Assembly (NCBI GenBank): GCA_003635265.1
Contig: PYIZ01000034.1
Span: 124,001 to 188,000, forward strand
Length of the DNA: 64,000 bases
Direction of reading: 5' to 3'
Origin: Candidatus Poribacteria bacterium
GTDB lineage: Bacteria; Poribacteria; WGA-4E; PCPOR2b
Shown: one piece after another, positions 7,371 to 14,151 of the stretch
How positions within the stretch are numbered: the first letter of the stretch is position 1
How the letters are laid out: each line of letters opens with the position of its first letter
Program-made: the position numbers and the translations under genes
The notes under the pieces: model-generated
What the model was told of the DNA's origin: nothing
Database searches by the model: none
The model's input: the letters and a program-made list of their open reading frames with translations, nothing else

Positions 7371-9194
7371 TTAATCATCCCCTGCGGAGGCTTCGGCTTC
7401 AACGGGTGGCTCTCCCTCTTTTTTCTTATCGCCCCACAAGCCGAGCCAAAAAATAAAACCTACCAAAGCGAAGAAAATCACTATAATAACGGCAATCATG
7501 TTAACGGCATCTGCAAGCAGCGGGGTGTGTGCATCCGGCGAGGTATCAGGCATTACACCGAAAATATGCCACGCCTCTCGAAGTCCCGACCGTGCGTAAC
7601 CCATCAGTCCCATCAGTGAGGTGAAGGTAATGGCGAGTAGAATCAGCACATATTGAGACCGGTCTGTCATTTGTCCCCAGTTGATTTCGCTTGAACGCAT
7701 CGCCTTTCGATACATAATTAGGTCAATCACTGTCACCACAATCATGACCGCTAACGCGACCAGCACTTGTATTGGCGTTAGGACATTGACACGGAAGTCA
7801 GTGTTCACCTTGAACCCTACGATTCCAATTGTAACAATTGCTGCGACAGCTAGCCCAAAAGTAACTGCGATGATGATATTGCCCGCTTTGCGCCAAGTCA
7901 CTGTCGGTGTTTTACCGGATCGACGGTAAAACAGAAAGCTAAGAAAGGTGGTCAAGATAATGAGATTGACAACCGTGTTTTTCGCTGTCATCAAGCCGAA
8001 AAGTCCAACCAGCGGGTGATTGGGTCCTCCCATTGCAGCCAACTCCGTAGGCGTCACAATGAGTGTGCGCGGCGTCATCCAGATTGCGACAGATAGAACG
8101 ATGATAGCGATCATGTAGGGACGAAAACGGGCGTATACCTCCCCGCCTGCGATGCGGGTCATGCCAGACCAGAGATAATAATTCGCTCCGATGAACAGCA
8201 CCCCAATCATCACCGCCTGAATGATGAACAGCCACGAGAAGAGGCTTCCCATCATGTTGATGCCCATCGTTTGGTTGAACATATAAATTTCTCGTCCCAG
8301 CCAATATCCGGCAAATGGCAGCGGAATCAGTCCACACAGCGCGATAAAATTGCCCGTATATCCCATCCAGTCGTAATGCGCCCTATCTTCCTGCGTTTTG
8401 GCAGCCAAGAAACGAAATGCGGCATAAGCACCGACGATTGCACCGCCGAAAGCGATATTCCCAATGAGGCGGTGGATATTGACAGGCATCCACGTATAAT
8501 TATTGATTGCCTGCCACAGTGTCCCGATAAATGCACCCGACTCATCATGGAGTGGAATTGCCTCGTGGGCGGGTTTGGGTCCCATAATCGCTGGACTGGT
8601 TTGGTATGTCAGCCAAGCGTTAGAGACGAACATAATCGCTGTACCGAATACATTCAGGAGCACACCGAGAAATAGGTGCCACATTTTCGACACCCTGCCC
8701 TGCATCCGATCCCACCCATAAGAATAGAGATAGAGCGTAAAAGTCTCTCCAAAGAACAGGATGACGTAGAAAATCATTGACGGACCGAAGATCCCTGACA
8801 GTTTGTTCATCACCTTCGGGTAGCACCAGATGAGGATAAAAACAAGTACCCCGCCCATCAAGGCAGTCGTTGAGAACGCTCCCATACACAGCTTGATGAA
8901 CTCCTGTGCCATCTTATCATACCGTTTGTCCTTCGTTTTCATCCCGACAAACTCAATGACAACCGCAAACATCGGAACGCCCAAGATGAAGGAACCGAAC
9001 AACAGATGCAGCTGGGCAGCAATCCAAGCAGCGTTGCGGCTGCCGATCCCCGGGAAGGGACGGTACTCTGTGTCGGTCGCATCTTGAGCGAAGACAGTCG
9101 CAACCGTCAGCAGCAGATACATAGCAAGTAGAGCGAGAAGAAAATATAGCCTGTTTTTGGACTGGCTCATATTGAGATGTTTGGTGAGATACAT
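7371..9194 (-). CDS. CydA-superfamily oxidase subunit lacking the quinol (Q) loop
   Basis: Polytopic membrane protein of 607 residues with about 14 hydrophobic helices. By eye it aligns with CydA of cytochrome bd: His63 (AQLHLLFG, like His19), Glu150 with following GWDRM (FFGETFTLYLYSYGWDRM, like Glu107), NAWLTYQTSPA near 192-202, His241 (NIHRLIGN, like His186) and Met329 (QAVMIGVL, like Met393). The helix carrying GYWLGRE (296-302) runs almost directly into the next helix, so the large quinol-binding loop of bd is missing, and the later GRQPW motif is not seen. No CydB gene is adjacent; three c-type cytochrome genes are. It may therefore be a cytochrome c-linked bd relative (families called OR-C/OR-N). 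The ATG at 9170 is an alternative start. Confidence 0.82.
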   Translation of the reverse strand: MYLTKHLNMSQSKNRLYFLLALLAMYLLLTVATVFAQDATDTEYRPFPGIGSRNAAWIAAQLHLLFGSFILGVPMFAVVIEFVGMKTKDKRYDKMAQEFIKLCMGAFSTTALMGGVLVFILIWCYPKVMNKLSGIFGPSMIFYVILFFGETFTLYLYSYGWDRMQGRVSKMWHLFLGVLLNVFGTAIMFVSNAWLTYQTSPAIMGPKPAHEAIPLHDESGAFIGTLWQAINNYTWMPVNIHRLIGNIAFGGAIVGAYAAFRFLAAKTQEDRAHYDWMGYTGNFIALCGLIPLPFAGYWLGREIYMFNQTMGINMMGSLFSWLFIIQAVMIGVLFIGANYYLWSGMTRIAGGEVYARFRPYMIAIIVLSVAIWMTPRTLIVTPTELAAMGGPNHPLVGLFGLMTAKNTVVNLIILTTFLSFLFYRRSGKTPTVTWRKAGNIIIAVTFGLAVAAIVTIGIVGFKVNTDFRVNVLTPIQVLVALAVMIVVTVIDLIMYRKAMRSSEINWGQMTDRSQYVLILLAITFTSLMGLMGYARSGLREAWHIFGVMPDTSPDAHTPLLADAVNMIAVIIVIFFALVGFIFWLGLWGDKKKEGEPPVEAEASAGDD

Positions 9195-9347
9195 TGGTTT
9201 TTCTCTGTCACTCCAGACTTAATATCGAGGCTCATGCCAAAAGCAAATGATAGACACTAGGGACGTGAAACGTAAAAACAATTTGTGCATTGGTTCATTA
9301 GTATCCGACCTGCGGGGTTCATACAAGAAAGTGTAGAACGCCTAGAG

Positions 9348-9402
9348 AAACCGAGTTTTGAAGTCCCGCTCGTCCCGATTCTCGGGATCCCGACTTGTCG
9401 GG
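9348..9402. repeat. Cluster of short inverted repeats
   Basis: This intergenic stretch between the second cupredoxin gene and the oxidase gene contains three short elements. AAACCGAGTTTT at 9348-9359 is the same 12-mer that forms one arm of the hairpin at 12238-12267. TCCCGATTCTCGGGA at 9373-9387 is a palindrome, and CCCGACTTGTCGGG at 9389-9402 is a second one directly after it. A similar element, TCCCGATTTATCGGGA, lies at 15999-16014. They look like a dispersed intergenic repeat family rather than terminators, since no T-tract follows on either strand. Confidence 0.6.
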
Positions 9403-9429
9403 ACGTGGATGCTCGACGAGTCGGCAATG

Positions 9430-10179
9430 TTACTTCTTCTTGAAATCGGCACTGGTAAAGCTAATCTCTACGTCTCCGTCTGCAACTTCGACAACTTGGG
9501 CTTTGGTCTCTCCAAGCTCCTCGTGCCATGCTATAGCTCGGTATCTGCCAGCGGGAACATCTTTAATCATGTAGGCCCCCGTATCGCTCGAACCTTCGTA
9601 AGCGTCAGAGCTGATCCATTTGCCGTCTTTGTCTTTATATCCTGTTACAGCGTAATAGTCATTGTCTGTGACAAAGATATATCCGGTCATCCAGTTGTGG
9701 ATATCGCAGGTGAACTTAATCGCTTCACGCTTTTCCAATTTGAGAGGTAACATTTTACCGGGACCCGGTATTTGCCAATTCGGCGCCTCGTTCTTCGTAG
9801 CGTGGGAATGGACGTTATGTGCAACAGGGTCGCTGGAGGTGACATCCACTGTGGTCCCTGCGGTCACAACGAGGACATGCGGATAATACATACAATCTAC
9901 CTGATCCATGACTGGATTTTTGGCGGGAATTGTTGGCTTCGCGCCTCGTGCCCGTAGGTAGACAACGACGTTTTTAATTCCTTTGCCTTTGGAGACCACA
10001 AGGGCTTCAGATTTGCCACTTTTCAGAGAATCGACACAGTGCTGGTCTTTGGTCGCTTGCAAAGCTGGACGTGCTGGCGCGTCCCCATCATACATAACCG
10101 TTCCGGAGATTGTGGCGGCATAGGTCAGGCTAGCGATGAGCATAAAACTGAAGACAATCAGAGTTATTGCGGTTTTCAT
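9430..10179 (-). CDS. Exported cupredoxin-like protein with carboxypeptidase-regulatory-like C-terminus (paralogue)
   Basis: Secreted protein of 249 residues with a clear signal peptide (MKTAITLIVFSFMLIASLTYA). It shares layout and motifs with the protein at 2337-3116: ATISGTVMYDGDAP at the start, a conserved Cys in KDQHCVDS, a cupredoxin core with VAHNVHSH and FTCDIHNWMTG (His, Cys, His, Met ligands of a type 1 copper site), and a C-terminal segment GAYMIKDVPAGRYRAIAWHEELG like a CnaB/carboxypeptidase regulatory domain. An AAAGGAT ribosome site precedes the ATG. It lies just upstream of the CydA-like oxidase gene. A soluble electron carrier to that oxidase is the natural hypothesis, but copper binding is predicted only from ligand spacing. 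Confidence 0.82.
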   Translation of the reverse strand: MKTAITLIVFSFMLIASLTYAATISGTVMYDGDAPARPALQATKDQHCVDSLKSGKSEALVVSKGKGIKNVVVYLRARGAKPTIPAKNPVMDQVDCMYYPHVLVVTAGTTVDVTSSDPVAHNVHSHATKNEAPNWQIPGPGKMLPLKLEKREAIKFTCDIHNWMTGYIFVTDNDYYAVTGYKDKDGKWISSDAYEGSSDTGAYMIKDVPAGRYRAIAWHEELGETKAQVVEVADGDVEISFTSADFKKK

Positions 10180-10287
10180 GATTTAAACCGATCCTTTCTT
10201 TATTTCCGATATTGAAACTATTGTATGTTGATAGTGTTTATGATAGCAGCATATGAAAAGGGGAATCAAGAGTTAAAAAAGGGGATG

Positions 10288-10303
10288 TCACGGATATCCG
10301 TGA
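10288..10303. promoter_or_regulatory. Perfect 16-bp palindrome TCACGGATATCCGTGA, copy 1
   Basis: Exact self-complementary 16-mer, preceded by AAGGGGATG, 109 bases upstream of the start of the cupredoxin gene at 10179. An identical 16-mer with a matching AAAGGGG flank lies at 21705-21720, upstream of the Rieske gene. Length, symmetry and position fit an operator for a dimeric regulator. The half-site (TCACGGAT) is not the FNR (TTGAT) or CRP (TGTGA) half-site. Which protein binds, if any, cannot be told from this window. Confidence 0.5.
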
Positions 10304-10330
10304 ATATTATTTGCTTATGGCTGGCACATA

Positions 10331-10717
10331 TTAATCGATTGTATAAGCGTCAGCTACACGCTTTAACGTCAAGGTTGCCCATTGGACTATAACAATTGCT
10401 ACAATTGATAACAGAATACCACCCAATTGTAGCACAATGCCTCGAAGTTTTCCTTTTCGTGGGCGGGTTAGTAAACGTAGCGTAGAGAACAGATCAAGAC
10501 CTAGGAAGAGCAGCCACGCCATATTGACAATGGATAAAATTTGATAGAGTGAAAGCCCGATATGCGTCGGACCGAGTATATGGATAGGAAATTCTTCACG
10601 GCTAGACTCACGCCAAAGCCATATAACCGGAATTAGGAACAAAAAAACGTAGACAGTTAACCCAAGAACGCTGGTATAGCAATTTTGATTGGTAACTCTC
10701 CGCGATGTGAATTTCAT
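10331..10717 (-). CDS. Small hypothetical membrane protein
   Basis: Protein of 128 residues that I do not recognise. Three hydrophobic segments are visible: SVLGLTVYVFLFLIPVIWLW near residues 16-35, a central one containing ILSIVNMAWLLFLGLDLF, and a C-terminal one (LQLGGILLSIVAIVIVQWATL). A basic loop (TRPRKGKLRG) lies between the second and third, which suggests it faces the cytoplasm. The ATG at 10717 is immediately downstream of the decayed hicBA fragment, whose last stop codon almost touches it; GGGCGA is a weak ribosome site. It sits inside the respiratory cluster between the binding-protein genes and a cupredoxin gene, so an accessory role there is possible but unsupported. Confidence 0.55.
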   Translation of the reverse strand: MKFTSRRVTNQNCYTSVLGLTVYVFLFLIPVIWLWRESSREEFPIHILGPTHIGLSLYQILSIVNMAWLLFLGLDLFSTLRLLTRPRKGKLRGIVLQLGGILLSIVAIVIVQWATLTLKRVADAYTID

Positions 10718-10718
10718 T

Positions 10719-10867
10719 TCAGATCGCCCTTGGTAATCTGCTCATACGGCTACGACCAATGCCTCAAAGTGTTCTTCGGGGACAGGCAGCCCATCTTCCT
10801 CAAGAGAAACGATGTATCCTTCAATTGCCTCTTTGATATTGGCGATAGCTTCTTGCTTCGTTTTTCC
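10719..10867 (-). pseudogene. Remnant of a hicB-hicA antitoxin-toxin pair
   Basis: Reading the minus strand from 10867 to 10742 gives 41 codons beginning GKTKQEAIANIKEAIEGYIV and ending LPVPEEHFEALVVAV. This matches the C-terminal half of HicB/UPF0150 antitoxins (pattern GxTxEEAxxNIKEAIExYL...GxPxPE). Two in-frame stops (10868-10870 and 10871-10873) cut it off from any N-terminal half. Its TGA overlaps an ATG (ATGA at 10745-10742) that opens a HicA-like MSRLPRA and then stops after eight codons at 10719. The ATGA overlap is a common hicB-hicA arrangement. Both genes are therefore broken and no functional toxin is encoded. Confidence 0.68.
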
Positions 10868-10939
10868 TTATTAAAACCGAAACACCTGCCATCAACTAGG
10901 GCCTGATGACAGGGTCCGGTTAACATTTAACACCGAGGA

Positions 10940-12103
10940 TTACTCAAACGCGACGAGTTCGCCGTTCTCGACGGTCAGTATAATAGGGTCGTAAACCGCG
11001 TCCCCGACTTCATCAAAAGAGAAATTCCCCATAACGGTGGGGAAATCCATAATTTTCGCCAACTCGTCCCGAACCGCCGTTGCTTCGGTGGATTGTGCAT
11101 TCGCAATCGCTTCTGCTAGGATATAAAGGGTAGCATACGACTGGGCTGCCCAAGGATCAGCATCGATACCGTATTTCGCTTTGTATCTCGCGACAAAATC
11201 TTGATTGCCGGGTGTGTCAGCCATAGCACTCCAATTGGTAAAAGTGATCGCTCCCTCGGCGGCCTCCCCTGCGATTTGCACTTCGTTTCCGGTTAGATCC
11301 GGAACAATGTAGGTAATAGAGGTGGGGATACCGACCTCACGCCCTTGAATCATAAGATCAGTCATCTGGGCGGATAAGGCGGAGATAAAGACAGCATCAG
11401 GATTTGTCTCCATTATCCGAGTTAACTGTTGCCTAAAATCGGTGCCGTCAGTTTGGATGGTTTCTGTAATCACAATCTCGACACCACTAGCCGCAAGCGC
11501 TTTAGTTACCTCCTCGTTGCTACTCGTGGAATAGACATCGGCCTCATCATATATCAGTGCTGCCCGTTGATAGCCGAGTTTCTCCTGACTTGCCTGGATA
11601 CCCGCTGGATTTAACACATTTGTGGGTAGTCCTGTACGGAAAATAAAATCGCTAAGTGCGCTCAGACCGGCAGCGGAAGAGACCGAGCTATAACATACAA
11701 CTCCGTTCTCTTCTATTATTGGAGCTAACGCTCTGAGCTGAGTTGAGAAAGTGATACCGGTGATAATGGATACGCCATCTTGATGAATCAGTTTATTAAG
11801 GGCTGCCTTCGCGCCTTCAATGGTGCTCCGATCATCCTCAATGATGAAGCTGATTTGGGGTCCACCATAGTGGTTAAGTTCCGCTTGAGCGAGCTCAAAG
11901 CCACGTTTCATCGGCAAGCCATACAGGGGACCGTTTTCGTCGTCAAGCGGCAGGGAGACACCGATGATGACTTCATCGGGAAGCCCCGTCTCAGGTGGGG
12001 CAGGGAAGAGAAGTTGCTGGGCTTGATCACAGGCGGAAAACCCGACAATCAAGGCGACAATTGCTAGTACGGCTGCGAATTTGGTGCATCTTCCGATATT
12101 CAT
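10940..12103 (-). CDS. Branched-chain amino acid/urea-type ABC substrate-binding lipoprotein (copy 1)
   Basis: Type 1 periplasmic binding protein of 387 residues, like LivJ/UrtA. I start at the ATG at 12103 because AAGGAGG lies 7 bases upstream; the reading frame extends to a TTG at 12124 that would bury that site. The signal peptide ends in the lipobox LIVGFSAC, so the mature protein should be lipid-anchored at Cys24. The binding fold begins EVIIGVSLPLDDENGPLYGLPMKR. It is a tandem paralogue of the next gene upstream, with similar C-termini (NGELVAFE/NGEFVAFE). No permease or ATPase gene of a LIV-type importer is adjacent, so the ligand and partner are unknown. Confidence 0.88.
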   Translation of the reverse strand: MNIGRCTKFAAVLAIVALIVGFSACDQAQQLLFPAPPETGLPDEVIIGVSLPLDDENGPLYGLPMKRGFELAQAELNHYGGPQISFIIEDDRSTIEGAKAALNKLIHQDGVSIITGITFSTQLRALAPIIEENGVVCYSSVSSAAGLSALSDFIFRTGLPTNVLNPAGIQASQEKLGYQRAALIYDEADVYSTSSNEEVTKALAASGVEIVITETIQTDGTDFRQQLTRIMETNPDAVFISALSAQMTDLMIQGREVGIPTSITYIVPDLTGNEVQIAGEAAEGAITFTNWSAMADTPGNQDFVARYKAKYGIDADPWAAQSYATLYILAEAIANAQSTEATAVRDELAKIMDFPTVMGNFSFDEVGDAVYDPIILTVENGELVAFE

Positions 12104-12237
12104 TTTGAACCTCCTTGGTTTCAAATGAAAAAATTAAGGCGGGGCAGATTCAGAAAATCTACCCCAGCCTGATTCATAGTTGATTGATATTCAGCAAGGG
12201 TTATCGAAAACGCTCATGTTAAGAATTAGTGCAACAG

Positions 12238-12267
12238 AAACCGAGTTTTCAAGAAAAAACTCGGTTT
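12238..12267. repeat. Perfect 12-bp inverted repeat between the two binding-protein genes
   Basis: AAACCGAGTTTT (12238-12249) and its exact complement AAAACTCGGTTT (12256-12267) are separated by six bases, giving a stable stem-loop. No T-tract follows on the minus strand, so it is a poor intrinsic terminator; it could act as a 3' end or processing structure for the upstream binding-protein mRNA. The same 12-mer occurs once more at 9348-9359. The rest of 12104-12385 holds no open frame that I can support. Confidence 0.6.
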
Positions 12268-12385
12268 ATCTGAGTGCTTTGCACTTTCTTTTTACATGAG
12301 CCATCGAAAAAAATCCCTAAGATCGACGATCGAAGTCGTAATTCCTGCAGGATATAGATTCCGATTCTACTAACCCTACCGAAAA

Positions 12386-13576
12386 TTACTCAAAGGCTAC
12401 AAATTCGCCGTTTTCGACAACCAGTATATTCGGGGCATAAACTCCGTCCCCATCAGCGCCAAAAGAGAAATTCCCTAAAACGGTGGGGAAATCCATGGTA
12501 TGCGCCAGCGCGTCTCGAATTGCCGTTGCCTCAATGGAATGCGTAGTCGCATACGCCTGCACAATTGCCGCGGCGAGAATATTGAGCGTGGCATACGATT
12601 GTGCTGCCCAAGCAACCGGCGCCTCCCCGTATGTCGCGGTATAGCTCTGGATGAACGCTTGATTCATTGGGTTGTCATTCATGCTAAACCAACCGATAGA
12701 AGTAACTACTCCCTCAGCTGCATCACCCGCGCCTGTTACCTCAATGCCGGTCAGCTCCGGAACAAAAACGTGTACAGAAGGCATGAGCTCACGCGCTTCG
12801 ACTATAATCTGAGGTATATGCGCTCCTAACGCGGAGATAAAGAGGGCTTCGGGATTTGCTTCCATTATCCGAGTTAATTCCTCTGTATAAGCGGTAGCAT
12901 CTCCTTGGTAGGTTTCCATAGCCACAACGGCGACGCCGTTCTCTGCAAGCGCATCCCTGAACGCTTTGTCACTAAGTGTAGAGTAGGTATCGCCCTCATG
13001 ATATATTGTAGCTGCCGTCTGGTAGCCAAATTTCGCCTGAGTCGCCATGACGAGAGGAGGGTTAAGCACAGCGGAGGTGAGCCCTGAACGGAAGGTAAAA
13101 TTGCCACGCCCCTCCAGTACCGGTGCAGAAGAAACAGAACTAAAAAGCACAACCTCGTTGTCTTGGGCAGTTTGAGTTACCCCTTCAAGCTGAGTAGAGA
13201 TAGCGAATCCGACAATCGTAGATATGCCCGCTCCAATCAATTCATTAACGGGACCAACGGCACTCACGCTTTGGTCATCTTTTTCGATGAGCTTAATTTT
13301 TGCGTCGCCCAGCATCCCGGAACTGTTAATATGTTCGCTAGCGAGCCTAAAGCCATCTAGCATTGGCAAACCATACGCGGCAGCGAATGGTCCTGTTTGT
13401 GCTACAACAACGCCGATGGGAATCTCGGGAGCTACCATCTCGGGTGGCATTTCAGGCGGCTTTTCAGGTTCTGGAGGAAACAGTACTTGTTGAATTTGGT
13501 CACAGGCAGAAAGCCCCACAATCAGGGCAACAATCGCTAGTACAAATGCGAATTGGGTAAACCTTCCGATTTTCAT
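12386..13576 (-). CDS. Branched-chain amino acid/urea-type ABC substrate-binding lipoprotein (copy 2)
   Basis: Type 1 periplasmic binding protein of 396 residues, paralogous to the gene that follows it. The chosen ATG at 13576 has AAGGAGA 7 bases upstream; the longer frame to 13654 has no ribosome site. The signal peptide ends in LIVGLSAC with Cys as lipidation site, followed by a Pro/Glu-rich linker (PPEPEKPPEMPPEM) that is absent from copy 1. The fold starts EIPIGVVVAQTGPFAAAYG. The two copies differ clearly in the ligand-binding half, which suggests divergence after an older duplication. Regulators of the AmiC or FMN-sensor kind also use this fold, so transport is not certain. Confidence 0.87.
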   Translation of the reverse strand: MKIGRFTQFAFVLAIVALIVGLSACDQIQQVLFPPEPEKPPEMPPEMVAPEIPIGVVVAQTGPFAAAYGLPMLDGFRLASEHINSSGMLGDAKIKLIEKDDQSVSAVGPVNELIGAGISTIVGFAISTQLEGVTQTAQDNEVVLFSSVSSAPVLEGRGNFTFRSGLTSAVLNPPLVMATQAKFGYQTAATIYHEGDTYSTLSDKAFRDALAENGVAVVAMETYQGDATAYTEELTRIMEANPEALFISALGAHIPQIIVEARELMPSVHVFVPELTGIEVTGAGDAAEGVVTSIGWFSMNDNPMNQAFIQSYTATYGEAPVAWAAQSYATLNILAAAIVQAYATTHSIEATAIRDALAHTMDFPTVLGNFSFGADGDGVYAPNILVVENGEFVAFE

Positions 13577-13739
13577 TTTGAATCTCCTTAGTTTTGAAAC
13601 TAAAAAGGTTAAGATGGGAAAACGGATACGCACATTTTCGTATCTGTTCCCCATAACTGGACTCGTAGTTAGTTTAGCAATGAAGTGGTTGAGGAGGTTT
13701 TACTCTGTTTGACGACACATGACAGGAACAACGATGTGC

Positions 13740-14114
13740 CTAATCATGCGTCGGCGTTGGTCGAAAAGTCTCTTTGATAAACTCGAACAGTTCTCGCTGT
13801 TCTTCATCGGTTAAGTAGTAAAAAAATGCCGGCATATCGTCCTTGCCGGCATCAATACTGTGGATAAATTGTTCGTCGGTACGGCCCTCCCAAAATTCGG
13901 TTGTCGTTAGATTTGCGGGGTCTAGCTTTTTGAACCGTCCAATCCGTCCATTGCCTTCACCGTTCGCACCGTGACAACCGGCACAATATCTTGCGTAATT
14001 GTACTCGACTTCGGAGCCGTATCGCGTGCTGGGATCTACCGCCCGACAGAGCCAAATCAGCCAACTCATGCTAGCGGCAAATATCCCAACGATGATGAGA
14101 AGGTGTCGAATCAT
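13740..14114 (-). CDS. Small monoheme cytochrome c
   Basis: Class I cytochrome c of 124 residues with an N-terminal hydrophobic segment (HLLIIVGIFAASMSWLIWL) that can serve as signal or anchor. The heme site is CAGCHG near residue 44 and the likely distal methionine is in KDDMPAFFYYLTDEEQRELFEFI. GGTGGGAT precedes the ATG. It lies 37 bases downstream of the symporter gene, within the respiratory cluster, and is the smallest c-type cytochrome here. It is a candidate mobile carrier between the cytochrome b complex and the oxidases; the specific partner is inferred. Confidence 0.88.
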   Translation of the reverse strand: MIRHLLIIVGIFAASMSWLIWLCRAVDPSTRYGSEVEYNYARYCAGCHGANGEGNGRIGRFKKLDPANLTTTEFWEGRTDEQFIHSIDAGKDDMPAFFYYLTDEEQRELFEFIKETFRPTPTHD

Positions 14115-14151
14115 TTGAACGATCCCACCTTTGCTATTCGCATGATTCTAC

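Noticed and set aside
9195-9347. Small gene between the oxidase and the second cupredoxin gene
   Set aside because: Open frames there are short, lack ribosome sites and consist of dispersed repeat text.
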